Below are positions 18,038 to 26,312 of a DNA stretch of 64,000 bases, in pieces. Each line of letters starts with the position of its first letter. Within the stretch, counting starts at the first letter, position 1. Source of the DNA: CAYNWT01 sp964450955 (lineage in GTDB: Bacteria > Planctomycetota > Planctomycetia > Planctomycetales > Planctomycetaceae); the NCBI GenBank assembly GCA_964450955.1, contig CAYVFI010000030.1:17754-81753 (forward strand), written 5' to 3'. The position numbers were made by a program, and so were the translations under genes. The notes below the pieces were generated by a model that saw only the letters and a program-made list of their open reading frames with translations, was not told where the DNA came from and searched no databases.

Positions 18038-19595
18038 CCAGGACAACGATCCCAGTCACCTCTCCCGCCTGCGGGAGAGGTCGCGGTCTCAGCCGCGGGA
18101 GGGGGCGATCATCCCCACCAAAGACCCAATGAATGCAGCCACGATCGAAGGCCCTCTCCAGGGCCTGACAGCCCGACCTCTCCCGCAAGCGGGCGAGGTG
18201 ACGACGCGCCGGTCGATGCTGCAAGCGGCCGGAGCCGGCTTCGGCGCAGTGGCACTGGATTGGATGCTCCACACCGAATCCGCCCGCGCGGCCAGCCCGG
18301 TTCTCGGTTCCAACCCACTCACCCACCACGCCGCGCGAGCGAAAAGCGTGATCTTCCTGTTCATGGAAGGCGGACCAAGCCACCTGGACCTGGTCGATCC
18401 GAAACCGTTGCTCAACAAGCTTGCCGGCCAACCAATGCCAGCAAGTTTCAAAGAACCCATCACAGCCATGGGCGAAAAAGGTTCGCCGGTTCTCGCCGCA
18501 CCGCGAAAGTGGCGGCAGTACGGCGACAGCGGGCTGTGGGCGTCGGAGTGGATGTCGGAAATAGCCGCGTGCATGGATGACATCGCAGTCATTCGTTCGT
18601 GCTGGACCAACGGGATTAATCACGCAGGTGGCGTCTGCCAAATGAACACGTGCATCAACGTCGCCGGCCGACCGTCGCTCGGTTCGTGGGTCAACTACGG
18701 GCTCGGCAGCGGTAACGAAAACCTGCCGTCGTTTGTTGTCATGTGTGACAGCACCGGTCGCCCAGTCAACGGACCACGCAACTGGGGTTCAGGATTCATG
18801 CCCGCCACATGGCAGGGCGTTCGACTAAGCGGCGGCAAAGAACCGATCCCAAACCTCAACTCACCCAAAGGCTACGACGACCAACGGCAGCGCGAAAAGC
18901 TACAGATGCTGCAGTGGTTCAACCAGCAACACGCACAAACACGGACGCAACAGTCAGAACTCGAGGCTCGGATTCGCAGCTACGAACTCGCCTTCCGCAT
19001 GCAGGCACAGGCCCCCGAAGCCATCGATATCGCCACCGAGACACAGGCCACCCAAAACCTCTACGGCCTGGACAAGAAAGAAACCCAACCGTTCGGACGC
19101 ATCTGCTTGCTGGCCAGACGCATGGTCGAACGCGGAACGCGGTTTGTTCAGCTCTACAGCGGAACCGGCAGCAAGTGGGATTCCCACTCTGCCATTGAAG
19201 CGAATCATTCACGTCTGTGCCGCGGCGTTGATCGACCGATCGCTGGTCTCCTGAAAGACCTCAAACAGCGCGGCCTGCTTGACGAAACGCTGGTTGTCTG
19301 GGGCGGCGAGTTCGGCCGGACACCCATGAGCGAAAAAGGCAACGGTCGCGATCACAACCCAACCGGTTTCTCAATGTGGATGGCCGGTGGCGGAGTCAAA
19401 GGCGGCCAAACCATCGGATCCACCGACGACCTCGGTCTCTACGCCATCGAAGACAAAATGCACGTCCGCGACATACACGCCTCAATCCTGTGGCTGCTGG
19501 GCCTGGACAATATGAAGCTAACCTACGATCACAAAGGCCGCATGGAACGCCCCACAATCAACGAAGGCGCGTTTAACCCGAAGCTGATCGGGTAG
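18027..19595 (+). CDS. DUF1501 protein, Tat-type signal, with repeat-encoded N-terminal insert
   Basis: 522 residues; ATG 18027 lies inside the end of the PSD1 gene (11-bp overlap). DUF1501 proteins have a sulfatase-like alkaline-phosphatase fold and are exported by Tat. Family marks here are 'KSVIFLFMEGGPSHLDLVDPKP', 'GSWVNYGLGSGNENLPSFVV', 'YSGTGSKWDSHSAIEANHSR' and 'VVWGGEFGRTPMSEKGNGRDHNP'. The twin-arginine motif TTRRSMLQAAG is at residues 59-69, not at the N-terminus, because residues 10-59 are encoded by a palindromic repeat (18055-18202). Removing 150 bp (18055-18204) in silico gives a compact N-terminus 'MSTNQDNDPTRRSMLQAAG', so the insertion seems secondary and in frame. A Tat signal with a 60-residue n-region may still work. 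Function is tied to the PSD1 neighbour. Confidence 0.92.
   Translation: MSTNQDNDPSHLSRLRERSRSQPREGAIIPTKDPMNAATIEGPLQGLTARPLPQAGEVTTRRSMLQAAGAGFGAVALDWMLHTESARAASPVLGSNPLTHHAARAKSVIFLFMEGGPSHLDLVDPKPLLNKLAGQPMPASFKEPITAMGEKGSPVLAAPRKWRQYGDSGLWASEWMSEIAACMDDIAVIRSCWTNGINHAGGVCQMNTCINVAGRPSLGSWVNYGLGSGNENLPSFVVMCDSTGRPVNGPRNWGSGFMPATWQGVRLSGGKEPIPNLNSPKGYDDQRQREKLQMLQWFNQQHAQTRTQQSELEARIRSYELAFRMQAQAPEAIDIATETQATQNLYGLDKKETQPFGRICLLARRMVERGTRFVQLYSGTGSKWDSHSAIEANHSRLCRGVDRPIAGLLKDLKQRGLLDETLVVWGGEFGRTPMSEKGNGRDHNPTGFSMWMAGGGVKGGQTIGSTDDLGLYAIEDKMHVRDIHASILWLLGLDNMKLTYDHKGRMERPTINEGAFNPKLIG
18055..18202. repeat. MITE-like palindromic element inside the DUF1501 gene
   Basis: 148 bp bounded by imperfect terminal inverted repeats: GTCACCTCTCCCGC at the left and GCGGGCGAGGTGAC at the right (13 of 14 match). 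Each end is itself a small hairpin (ACCTCTCCCGC-ctgc-GGGAGAGGT on the left). A shortened relative lies at 19610-19662, just after the same gene. It carries no gene of its own, as expected for a REP/MITE-type non-autonomous element. Confidence 0.75.
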
Positions 19596-19609
19596 TGGCC
19601 GCGCTCTGC

Positions 19610-19662
19610 CACTCTCCCGCTTGCGGGAGAGTCAAGCTCTCAGGCCCGGAGAGGGCGAGCGC
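19610..19662. repeat. Partial copy of the CTCTCCCGC palindromic element
   Basis: Starts CACTCTCCCGCTTGCGGGAG and continues to GGAGAGGGCGA, matching the left half of the 18055-18202 element; the right half is missing. It begins 15 bp after the DUF1501 stop codon. Confidence 0.6.
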
Positions 19663-19709
19663 AGAATGTCGCAGGCTGAAGTACTGCTACAGAACCCAGC
19701 ACTTCATCA

Positions 19710-19765
19710 TTCGAAATTCCTTGTTCGAAATTCCTTGTTCGACATTCCTTGTTCGACATTCTGCG
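19710..19765 (+). repeat. Short tandem repeat, four 14-bp units
   Basis: Two units TTCGAAATTCCTTG, one TTCGACATTCCTTG and one degenerate TTCGACATTCTGCG follow head to tail without spacers. The array sits between the DUF1501 gene and the convergent cupin gene. Confidence 0.85.
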
Positions 19766-19788
19766 GTTCAGCCGGTTCAAACCAACAA

Positions 19789-20184
19789 CTACCCCAGTTC
19801 CTGCTCAGCAACAACCGTTTGCCCGCCTTCTTCCAGCGAGATCCCGAACACGATGTATTGCACATCGCCACCACTCGCGTTCTCCATCTTATGAGCCTCG
19901 CGCGGATCAATCACAATCGCATCGCCCGCCATGAGTTCTGTTCGATCACCATCCACGGTCATCACCACCGGTCCGCCCAGCATGATGAAGACTTCCTGCA
20001 TGTCTTCGTGGTAATGATTTTGAAACTCCGAACCATAAGGCAGGTTGGCCCAGTTGACCATCATCACCTGGCCGCGCAAAAGATCGGCGTTGGTCGCCAA
20101 CACTCGTTTCAATACGCCAGGACGAGATTGGTCTTCGTGCGACGCGGCGACAAACTCAATCTCACTACCTCGGACGACTTTCAT
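19789..20184 (-). CDS. Small cupin-domain protein
   Basis: 131 residues from ATG 20184, chosen because GAGGAA precedes it by 9 bases. The frame is open further upstream, but that part is a 15-bp tandem repeat. The domain follows cupin motif 1 ('GSEFQNHYHEDMQEVFIML', about 63-81, ligands His-x-His, Glu) and motif 2 ('GDAIVIDPREAHKMEN', ligand His). A divalent metal centre is therefore likely intact. Small cupins of this type include isomerases, dioxygenases and sugar- or ligand-binding proteins, and the substrate cannot be told. The gene is 189 bp downstream of the PhyH-like oxygenase on the same strand and may share its transcript. Confidence 0.8.
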   Translation of the reverse strand: MKVVRGSEIEFVAASHEDQSRPGVLKRVLATNADLLRGQVMMVNWANLPYGSEFQNHYHEDMQEVFIMLGGPVVMTVDGDRTELMAGDAIVIDPREAHKMENASGGDVQYIVFGISLEEGGQTVVAEQELG

Positions 20185-20307
20185 CCAGCTGTTCCTCAAT
20201 AATCCGGTGACGACTTCAATGTTGCCGCTGAGCATACACTGACATTTACCTGCAACAACAGCGACAAACCGCCGGCCTTCGGCGTCAGCCAGCAAACGCT
20301 TCACGAC

Positions 20308-20353
20308 TGGTACGAGTTTGGCTGGTACGAGTTTGGCTGGTACGAGGTTTGAC
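20308..20353. repeat. 15-bp tandem repeat
   Basis: Two exact units TGGTACGAGTTTGGC and a third diverged unit TGGTACGAGGTTTGAC lie in the short gap between the PhyH-like gene and the cupin gene. In the cupin frame they read as LVPAK repeats, but they precede the likely start codon. Confidence 0.8.
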
Positions 20354-20373
20354 TGGTGGCGCACAAGAACCGG

Positions 20374-21111
20374 CTAACCCGACGGTCGACACGGAATTCG
20401 GTAACGCCACTGCAACGGTTCAGGTAACCCAAAGTTCGCGAACTCGAAATGAAGCACGCGGCGACTGGTTGGCGAATCCATCGGCGATGAAGCGTGCAAC
20501 AACGTCGGCCGCATCAACAACGCCCCACCAGCGTCGAGTTCGCAAACGACCTCTTCACCGGTCGAACGCGTTGAATCAATCGCCGCAGTCGCAAGCCGCC
20601 CGCCTACATGCGTTCCAGGCAGCACCTTCAACGCACCGTTGGCCGCGCGGCAGTCATCCAGATGCAGCCTGACTGCAAGAATTCGCTGCATCATTTCGAT
20701 CGGTGGCTGGACGCAGTCGACACCGGCCTTTCGAGTCCACGCAGAGAATCCATCAACATCGCACCGTCCCTGTACGACAATCGAAAGATCCTGATGCCAG
20801 AACACACCCCAGTTCGCACCGGCCGTTTTATCGAACAAAGTTGATCGAACCATGAATGCACCCGGACCGATTACAGATTCGACCAGGTCCGCCACAGCAG
20901 GCTGCTGCACCAGACCAGCAATCTCCGGCACGGCATCCGTCAGGTTCCGCATACCATAAGTGTCGCTTGCATTCGAAACGCTCTGCCTCCGACCATCCGC
21001 GCGAGCCGCTTCGATGAGTGCTCGGCAACCATCCACGACTTGCTCCTCTAACACATCAGCAACGATGGCGAAGCCGGCTTCATTCAGCTGTTGAGCAATA
21101 GACGTGACCAT
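20374..21111 (-). CDS. Phytanoyl-CoA dioxygenase (PhyH) family protein
   Basis: 245 residues from ATG 21111; a TTG nine codons earlier is an alternative and neither has a clear ribosome binding site. The fold pattern is that of Fe(II)/2-oxoglutarate oxygenases of the PhyH family: 'NEAGFAIVADVL' at the start, the iron ligands His-x-Asp in 'FWHQDLSIVV', a distal His in 'LLMRPTLLHASSP', and an Arg for the 2-oxoglutarate carboxylate in 'TSRRVLHFEFA'. 'HLDDCRAANGALKVLPGTH' is the typical strand between the ligands. The reaction would be hydroxylation of a small molecule, with the substrate unknown. The cupin gene lies downstream. Confidence 0.85.
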   Translation of the reverse strand: MVTSIAQQLNEAGFAIVADVLEEQVVDGCRALIEAARADGRRQSVSNASDTYGMRNLTDAVPEIAGLVQQPAVADLVESVIGPGAFMVRSTLFDKTAGANWGVFWHQDLSIVVQGRCDVDGFSAWTRKAGVDCVQPPIEMMQRILAVRLHLDDCRAANGALKVLPGTHVGGRLATAAIDSTRSTGEEVVCELDAGGALLMRPTLLHASSPMDSPTSRRVLHFEFANFGLPEPLQWRYRIPCRPSG

Positions 21112-21254
21112 GAAGTGTCGGTCCGGTGGCTTTTCCAATTCGGCAGCTTAGCGTCAGCAACAAGTACGTTGAAATCAGCGGGACGTGGTCGCAAAAAAAG
21201 GGAGGGGAGCACCCCGGCCAACGACGGCGGAGTGAACCCCCTGCGTTCGCTGCG

Positions 21255-22562
21255 TTAGTTTCGAACGCAGTACAACTTGTCTACCCCACGCAGCAGCAAT
21301 GTGTCGCCAGCAATCGAAGGCGTTGACCAAAACAGATCTTTGATGCTATTCGTCCGCAGCAACTTGTACTCGGGCCCCGCCGCCAGGACGAACGTGGTGC
21401 CGTTTTCATCCAGAATGAACACGCTGTCCTCATCAGCCCACAACGAAGCGACGACTGTCCCCAGCTTTGGAACGCGTTTTTGAAACGCTCGCTCACCAGT
21501 CTTGACGTCGTAGCAATTAAGAATCCCGTTGGATCCGGGAATGTACAAGTACCCCTTAGCAACAACAGGGGACGCCATGCCCGGACCTGATCGAGTTCTC
21601 GACCACGCGATCGCGTCTGACTTAAACTGCTTGTCTAACTGCATTTCGCCGGATGTTCCTGCCGCAACCGAAACCAATGGCCCGGCGCTCATTGGACCGC
21701 TGTTTCCGAAGAAAATCTGATCGCCATCGACAGCGGGAGAACCACTGAAACCAGATTCCATGCCCTTCAACTGCCACAGCACCTTGCCGTCGGTCGGGTT
21801 GTAAGATGTCACAACGGAAGAACCACAGGTCAGCAGTTCCTTGCGTTTCGCGTTCGACCAAATCAACGGGGTCGCCCAACTGGTTCCTCTCTTCCGATCG
21901 GCTCGCCAGACTTCGTCGCCCGTTTCACCTTTGAATGCTGCGACAAACGACTTCTCGTCGTTATCAAACTGCACAAAGACTGTGCCGTCCAGAATCGCCA
22001 GTGAGCTACCAGTCCCGAATCCGTTGCCCGCCTTGTATGTCCCCAGTTCTTTACGCCAAAGTTCTTTGCCGTCCAGATCCCACGCCAGCAGCGTCCCGGT
22101 GGTCGCGAAAAACGTAAAGACATGCTTCCCGTCTGTCGCTGGCGATTCCGTCGCATAAGTGTTTGACGGGTGCACCACAGGCGGAACCATTTCGCCGACA
22201 GTCTTCGTCCACAAACTGCTGCCGTCTTTCAGGCTCAGGCAATTAACCGTAAACGTGTGCTTCCCCGGCTTCGCACTGCGGTAAGAACCCATGCTTTGCA
22301 CGCCAGCCATCATGCCCTTCGGCTTGGAAGGCTTTTCAGACACGGCCGCAGTCAGGAACAGGCGATCTCCAACAACAACCGGTGAAGACCAACCGCTGCC
22401 GGCAACGGGGACCGCCCACGCGATGTTCTTCTCACCGTCCCATTCCATCGGGTGAGTGACACTTGTCAGTTTCCCAGCCGTGCCGCCGCGGAACTGCTGC
22501 CAGTCTTCTGCTAAACCCACCGAGCCGACACAGAACATCAAAACCAACAAACAGATTCGCAT
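21255..22562 (-). CDS. Exported PQQ-type beta-propeller protein
   Basis: 435 residues with a strong AAAGGAG before the ATG and a signal peptide (about 1-18, 'MRICLLVLMFCVGSVGLA'). The mature protein starts 'DWQQFRGGTAGKLTS', the usual opening of planctomycete PQQ-like repeat proteins. Propeller blades follow with recurring Gly-Trp/Leu patterns: 'SGWSSPVVVGDRLFLTAAV', 'GKHVFTFFATTGTLLAWDLDGKELWR', 'GETGDEVWRADRKRGTSWATP', 'IFFGNSGPMS', 'NGILNCYDVKTGERAFQKRV'. It resembles BamB/PQQ dehydrogenase propellers but has no cytochrome or clear dehydrogenase active site. A scaffold or ligand-binding role outside the cytoplasm is more likely than an enzyme. Stands alone between PhyH and NhaR. Confidence 0.85.
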   Translation of the reverse strand: MRICLLVLMFCVGSVGLAEDWQQFRGGTAGKLTSVTHPMEWDGEKNIAWAVPVAGSGWSSPVVVGDRLFLTAAVSEKPSKPKGMMAGVQSMGSYRSAKPGKHTFTVNCLSLKDGSSLWTKTVGEMVPPVVHPSNTYATESPATDGKHVFTFFATTGTLLAWDLDGKELWRKELGTYKAGNGFGTGSSLAILDGTVFVQFDNDEKSFVAAFKGETGDEVWRADRKRGTSWATPLIWSNAKRKELLTCGSSVVTSYNPTDGKVLWQLKGMESGFSGSPAVDGDQIFFGNSGPMSAGPLVSVAAGTSGEMQLDKQFKSDAIAWSRTRSGPGMASPVVAKGYLYIPGSNGILNCYDVKTGERAFQKRVPKLGTVVASLWADEDSVFILDENGTTFVLAAGPEYKLLRTNSIKDLFWSTPSIAGDTLLLRGVDKLYCVRN

Positions 22563-22663
22563 AGGGGACTCCTTTTTTTCGGGTAAGCCTGACTATATAC
22601 CGGGCAAACAGGCTGGCCCATTTTTCCTGATTTGTGTTCGGGGTCAATCCAGTACGACGCCCA

Positions 22664-23575
22664 CTATTTTGGTCCAAATAGCGTACTTCTGACAGCGTCT
22701 GAGATCGCAACCACGGCCGGGTGCTTTAGCTTTCGTTCTGCCGTAATCGCATAGAACCGCTCCGTGGCATTGGGAATCTCCAGCAGCAACCTCAAACCAA
22801 ACTGCTTTTCAATCTCTGCCTGAATCGCCAACGGAGCCGGAATCAGCCCCATGCCGGCCTCCGCAAAAACCTTAAGCAGGGCGGTGTCATCAATCTCACC
22901 AACGACCTCAGGTTCCACATCAAACTGGTACAACCACTGAGCGACCGATCGCCGCAAAGCGGTGTGTTCGCCCGGAAGAAAAAACGGCGCACCGTTTAGA
23001 GATTCGGGAATGTTTCGCTGGTACTGCCGACACAACCTGGGCGTTCCAAACAAACCCACACCGCATTCGCCAAGTGCGTGATTAAACGCTCTGACAGACG
23101 TCAACGACCCAACCGGCGAGTCCGAAAACACCACGTCCAGTTCGTGCGTCGCCAACTGAGCCAACAGCTGGTCCATCGGACCCTCCCGGCAAATCAGCTT
23201 CACACGATCCTGAAGCTGCATTGCGGGTTCCAGCAGCCTAAACGCAATTAACTTCGGCAGCACTTCCGGTAGGCCAACATGCAAGGCGGTCGGACGGTCG
23301 GTGACCCGGCCGGACAGCGTATCACGAAGCTCTTTTCCAATCGAAAATATCTCGTCGGCGTATCGAAACACGACCTGACCGATATCCGTGAGCGCCACGC
23401 TGCGTCCCGAGCGTTCCAGAAGTTTCTCGCCCAAAGCGGCCTCAAGCTTCTTAATTTGGCCACTCACTGTGGGCTGAGCCACATGCAGTCGCTGGCACGC
23501 CGCGTTGACACTGCCTTCCTTCGCAACCGCCCAAAAGTAAAGCAAGTGATGGTAGTTCAGCCAATCGTCAAGCAC
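22664..23575 (-). CDS. nhaR: LysR-type regulator, NhaR-like
   Basis: 303 residues. The N-terminal winged helix-turn-helix reads 'LNYHHLLYFWAVAKEGSVNAACQRLHVAQPTVSGQIKKLEAALGEKL' in order (residues 6-52), followed by 'RSVALTDIGQVVFRYADEIF'. 'NYxHLxYFWxVxKEGSV' is characteristic of NhaR, the activator of Na+/H+ antiporter genes in proteobacteria. The effector-binding part (about 90-300) has the LysR two-lobed pattern ('DVVFSDSP', 'FAEAGMGLIPAP'). No nhaA-type antiporter is adjacent; the divergent neighbour is an HPF/RaiA-like gene and a type I secretion set. The family is well supported; the target genes here are unknown. Confidence 0.85.
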   Translation of the reverse strand: MLDDWLNYHHLLYFWAVAKEGSVNAACQRLHVAQPTVSGQIKKLEAALGEKLLERSGRSVALTDIGQVVFRYADEIFSIGKELRDTLSGRVTDRPTALHVGLPEVLPKLIAFRLLEPAMQLQDRVKLICREGPMDQLLAQLATHELDVVFSDSPVGSLTSVRAFNHALGECGVGLFGTPRLCRQYQRNIPESLNGAPFFLPGEHTALRRSVAQWLYQFDVEPEVVGEIDDTALLKVFAEAGMGLIPAPLAIQAEIEKQFGLRLLLEIPNATERFYAITAERKLKHPAVVAISDAVRSTLFGPK

Positions 23576-23856
23576 GTGAACACCTCTCAGGCAAATCCAA
23601 TCCCGATAAATCCATCCAACTATTCAATATAACACTGCAAACAATTCGAATATAGAGCACATTTGCCCGCATTTCCAACGACCACAAAGCGAATCAACAA
23701 ATTCACATTTCCGATTCCAAAAACTGAAATAATCTATTTGTTGAATACAACTACGCGCCCTAAAAACTCCTTATGCAATAATGCGCTCTAATCGCCAACT
23801 GCCAGAGCAGCCATCTCCCAATACCAGACCTGTCTGCCAGCCTCCGCGGAAACTGT
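23576..23856. promoter_or_regulatory. AT-rich divergent promoter region of nhaR and the HPF-like gene
   Basis: 280 bp, clearly more AT-rich than its surroundings around 23610-23780. LysR regulators normally bind T-N11-A sites in such divergent regions; several candidates exist, including near AATTCGAATATAG at 23643-23655, but none is decisive. Confidence 0.4.
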
Positions 23857-24168
23857 ATGAGAGTCTCAATCAAAACCAGAAACATCGAATGCGACGAAGA
23901 ACTACGTGCGTACGTCAACCGTCGTGTCGCATTCGCTCTGTCCCGATTCGCAGACGCAGTTCAAAGCGTGGAAGTCCTGCTGGAAGACGTGGGAACCACG
24001 GATCAGCGATGCTGGTTCCAGGTGCATGTACGGCGAGGAGGCGACCCGATCGAGTGCGAAACCACTCACAGCGACCTACTGGCAGCGATTGACCTCACAT
24101 CCGGACGGGCAGGGCGGACGGTCGCTCGCAGATTGGACCTCAAGCTTGCTCCGCGGGCATCAAGGTAA
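23857..24168 (+). CDS. HPF/RaiA-type ribosome-associated protein
   Basis: 103 residues from ATG 23857. The short beta-alpha-beta-beta-beta-alpha pattern ('RVSIKTRNIECDEELRAYVN', 'RVAFALSRFADAVQSVEVLL', 'CWFQVHVRRGG', 'TTHSDLLAAIDLTSGRAGRTVARRL') matches hibernation-promoting factor/YfiA. Members bind the small ribosomal subunit in stationary phase and block or dimerise ribosomes. There is no C-terminal dimerisation domain, so it is a short form. It lies 56 bp upstream of the ABC exporter gene and may be co-transcribed with it, an unusual pairing. Some short HPF relatives in planctomycetes occur in many copies; ribosome binding is assumed from the fold. Confidence 0.8.
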   Translation: MRVSIKTRNIECDEELRAYVNRRVAFALSRFADAVQSVEVLLEDVGTTDQRCWFQVHVRRGGDPIECETTHSDLLAAIDLTSGRAGRTVARRLDLKLAPRASR

Positions 24169-24224
24169 CGACACATGAACTCAGCAACGCTTTCCGAGCC
24201 ACTGTTCGCCATCGGGACCAGCAG

Positions 24225-26312
24225 ATGAGCAGTACGAAACCATCCAACGCCGCTGTGATTCTTGATCACCTGGCCAGAGACATCCGCAATGTAGAAAGGA
24301 CCGCGGTCCAGCGAGGGTTAATCGAAGCCACTCGCGCGTGGTCCGGACCCGAAGAGCAACAGTGGTGGCGTTGGATTAGCGAAGCCGCCAGCAGTTTCGG
24401 GTTGCAGGGCCGCCCGGTCGATCTCACCCGGGACGAACTCCAACAACTCGCGACCAACGGTGCCCGCGTTGTTGTGCGTGAGCCCGAATCGGGTGAGTGG
24501 ATTGCCGTGCTGAAGGCAAGGAAGAAACGCCTTCTGGTCCTGCGACCAAGTGTCTCATCCGAACCAAAGTGGGTGAATCGAAAAGAGTTACCAAAACAGA
24601 TCTCTACCGATTCACTTCGATGCGTCGCATTCAGCCCCCAACCCGTCGCCTGGTCCGGAAAGAAAGCAGCCACTCCATTCGACCGACTACTGGCCCTGTT
24701 GAGCCCCGAATGGTCCGACATCTGGATTGTCATGCTGTTCGCGTTTATCGTCGGCTTGCTCACGCTCGCGACACCCGTTGCAGTCGAAGCATTGGTCAAC
24801 AATGTCGCGTTTGGCCGGTTCCTGCAGCCGGTCTTTGTGCTCGCAGTGATCCTGTTCGTGTTCCTCGCGTTCTCCGGAGCACTACGAGCTTTGCAGGCGT
24901 ACGTGGTTGAAATTGTGCAGCGACGTCTGTTCGCTCGCGTCGCGGGCGACCTGGCGTATCGGCTACCAAGGCTTCGCGGGAATGCAACTGACGGCCAATA
25001 CGCCCCGGAACTTGTCAATCGATTCTTCGACATCGTACTGGTTCAAAAAATTAGTGCCCAGTTCCTGCTGGACGGCATTGGCCTAATGCTTAGCACGTTA
25101 ATCGGCATGGCAGTCCTGGGCTTCTACCACCCCTGGCTACTCGGATTCGATGCAGTCCTGTTGGCATGTATCGCCTTCGTCGTTGTGGTACTCGGCCGCG
25201 GCGCCGTCAATAGCTCCATTAAGGAATCCAAAACCAAGTACCGCATGGCGGCATGGTTGGAAGATCTGGCTCGATGCCCCACGACATTTCGGTCAGCGGG
25301 CGGAACCGATTTCGCGATGGAACGAGCCGACCTTTTGGTTCACGATTATCTGCACCACCGCAAACGTCACTTCAGAATCCTGATGCGTCAAATTATTTTC
25401 GCCCTCGGTTTGCAGGCTCTTGCGAGCACAGTGCTTCTGGGGATCGGGGGTTGGCTGGTGATCAACGGCGAACTAAGCCTTGGCCAGCTTGTCGCGGCCG
25501 AACTAATTGTCACGGTAATCGTGGCCGCGTTTGCAAAGCTTGGAAAACACGTCGAGAGCTTCTACGACGTTCTGGCTTCCGTGGACAAGCTGGGCGTCTT
25601 GTTCGACCTGCAGGTCGAAGACCAGGCAGGAATCATGGCGGTCGACCTATCCGATGGCTGTGAAGTCACCATCACAAACCTCACCGTGAAACCGACGATA
25701 TCGAAACTAAAAATGCACATCGCCCCGAGGAAAAGCCTCGCCGTGTACGGTCCAACCGGTTCGGGAAAATCAACGATCGCTGAACTCGTTTACGGCACCA
25801 AAACTGCCGACTCCGGAACCATCTCAATTGACGGAATTGACCCCCGTGACTTCCGCCCCGACATTCTCCGCCAACGCGTCGCACTTGTCGGCGAACCGGA
25901 AGTCTTCTCCGGCTCCATTGACGAAAACGTCCACTTGCACCGGCCGGCCGTCATGCCAACCGACGTACACAATGCCCTGCGACTTGTTGGCCTCCAATCG
26001 CTCATCAACGCATTACCAGACGGGGCCGAAACGGTTCTAACAAGCGGCGGAAGTCCACTTAGCGCCAACCAACTTCGTTTGCTTAGTATCGCTCGTGCGA
26101 TGGCGGGCGACCCGGGACTCATTGTGCTGGACGGAACGCTGGACGCGCTGCCGGATGAAGATCTGGAACTTGTTATCGCCGCGCTAACTGGCGAGCACCG
26201 AACATGGTCAATTCTGGTCATGACCGGCCGATCAGCCATTGCTGAACGATTCGACCACACCATTCAAACACACAAAACGACACTGCCTGGCCTTGCAGGA
26301 GCGACAGCATGA
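24225..26312 (+). CDS. HlyB-like type I secretion ABC exporter with degenerate ATPase
   Basis: 695 residues. An N-terminal soluble segment (about 40-140) sits where HlyB-type exporters have a C39-like domain and lacks a catalytic Cys. Membrane helices run from about 165 to 440 ('WIVMLFAFIVGLLTLATPVA', 'VFVLAVILFVFLAFSG'). The nucleotide-binding domain has an intact Walker A 'GPTGSGKST' (about 509). The rest of the ATPase site is altered: signature 'LSANQ' instead of LSGGQ; Walker B 'LIVLDGTLDALPD', where the catalytic Glu is Gly; the H-loop His is Gly ('MTGRSAIAE'); and the Q-loop Gln position is Glu. ATP may bind but hydrolysis should be weak. The stop overlaps the HlyD-like gene's ATG (ATGA), and a TolC-like gene follows, so this is the inner-membrane part of a type I secretion system. 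Confidence 0.88.
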   Translation: MSSTKPSNAAVILDHLARDIRNVERTAVQRGLIEATRAWSGPEEQQWWRWISEAASSFGLQGRPVDLTRDELQQLATNGARVVVREPESGEWIAVLKARKKRLLVLRPSVSSEPKWVNRKELPKQISTDSLRCVAFSPQPVAWSGKKAATPFDRLLALLSPEWSDIWIVMLFAFIVGLLTLATPVAVEALVNNVAFGRFLQPVFVLAVILFVFLAFSGALRALQAYVVEIVQRRLFARVAGDLAYRLPRLRGNATDGQYAPELVNRFFDIVLVQKISAQFLLDGIGLMLSTLIGMAVLGFYHPWLLGFDAVLLACIAFVVVVLGRGAVNSSIKESKTKYRMAAWLEDLARCPTTFRSAGGTDFAMERADLLVHDYLHHRKRHFRILMRQIIFALGLQALASTVLLGIGGWLVINGELSLGQLVAAELIVTVIVAAFAKLGKHVESFYDVLASVDKLGVLFDLQVEDQAGIMAVDLSDGCEVTITNLTVKPTISKLKMHIAPRKSLAVYGPTGSGKSTIAELVYGTKTADSGTISIDGIDPRDFRPDILRQRVALVGEPEVFSGSIDENVHLHRPAVMPTDVHNALRLVGLQSLINALPDGAETVLTSGGSPLSANQLRLLSIARAMAGDPGLIVLDGTLDALPDEDLELVIAALTGEHRTWSILVMTGRSAIAERFDHTIQTHKTTLPGLAGATA

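Noticed and set aside
19710..19765. Tandem repeat considered as a CRISPR array
   Set aside because: The 14-bp units follow one another without spacers, and no cas gene is near.
20185..20364. N-terminal extension of the cupin protein through LVPAK repeats
   Set aside because: The extension is encoded by a 15-bp tandem repeat and has no cupin similarity; a good ribosome binding site lies before ATG 20184.
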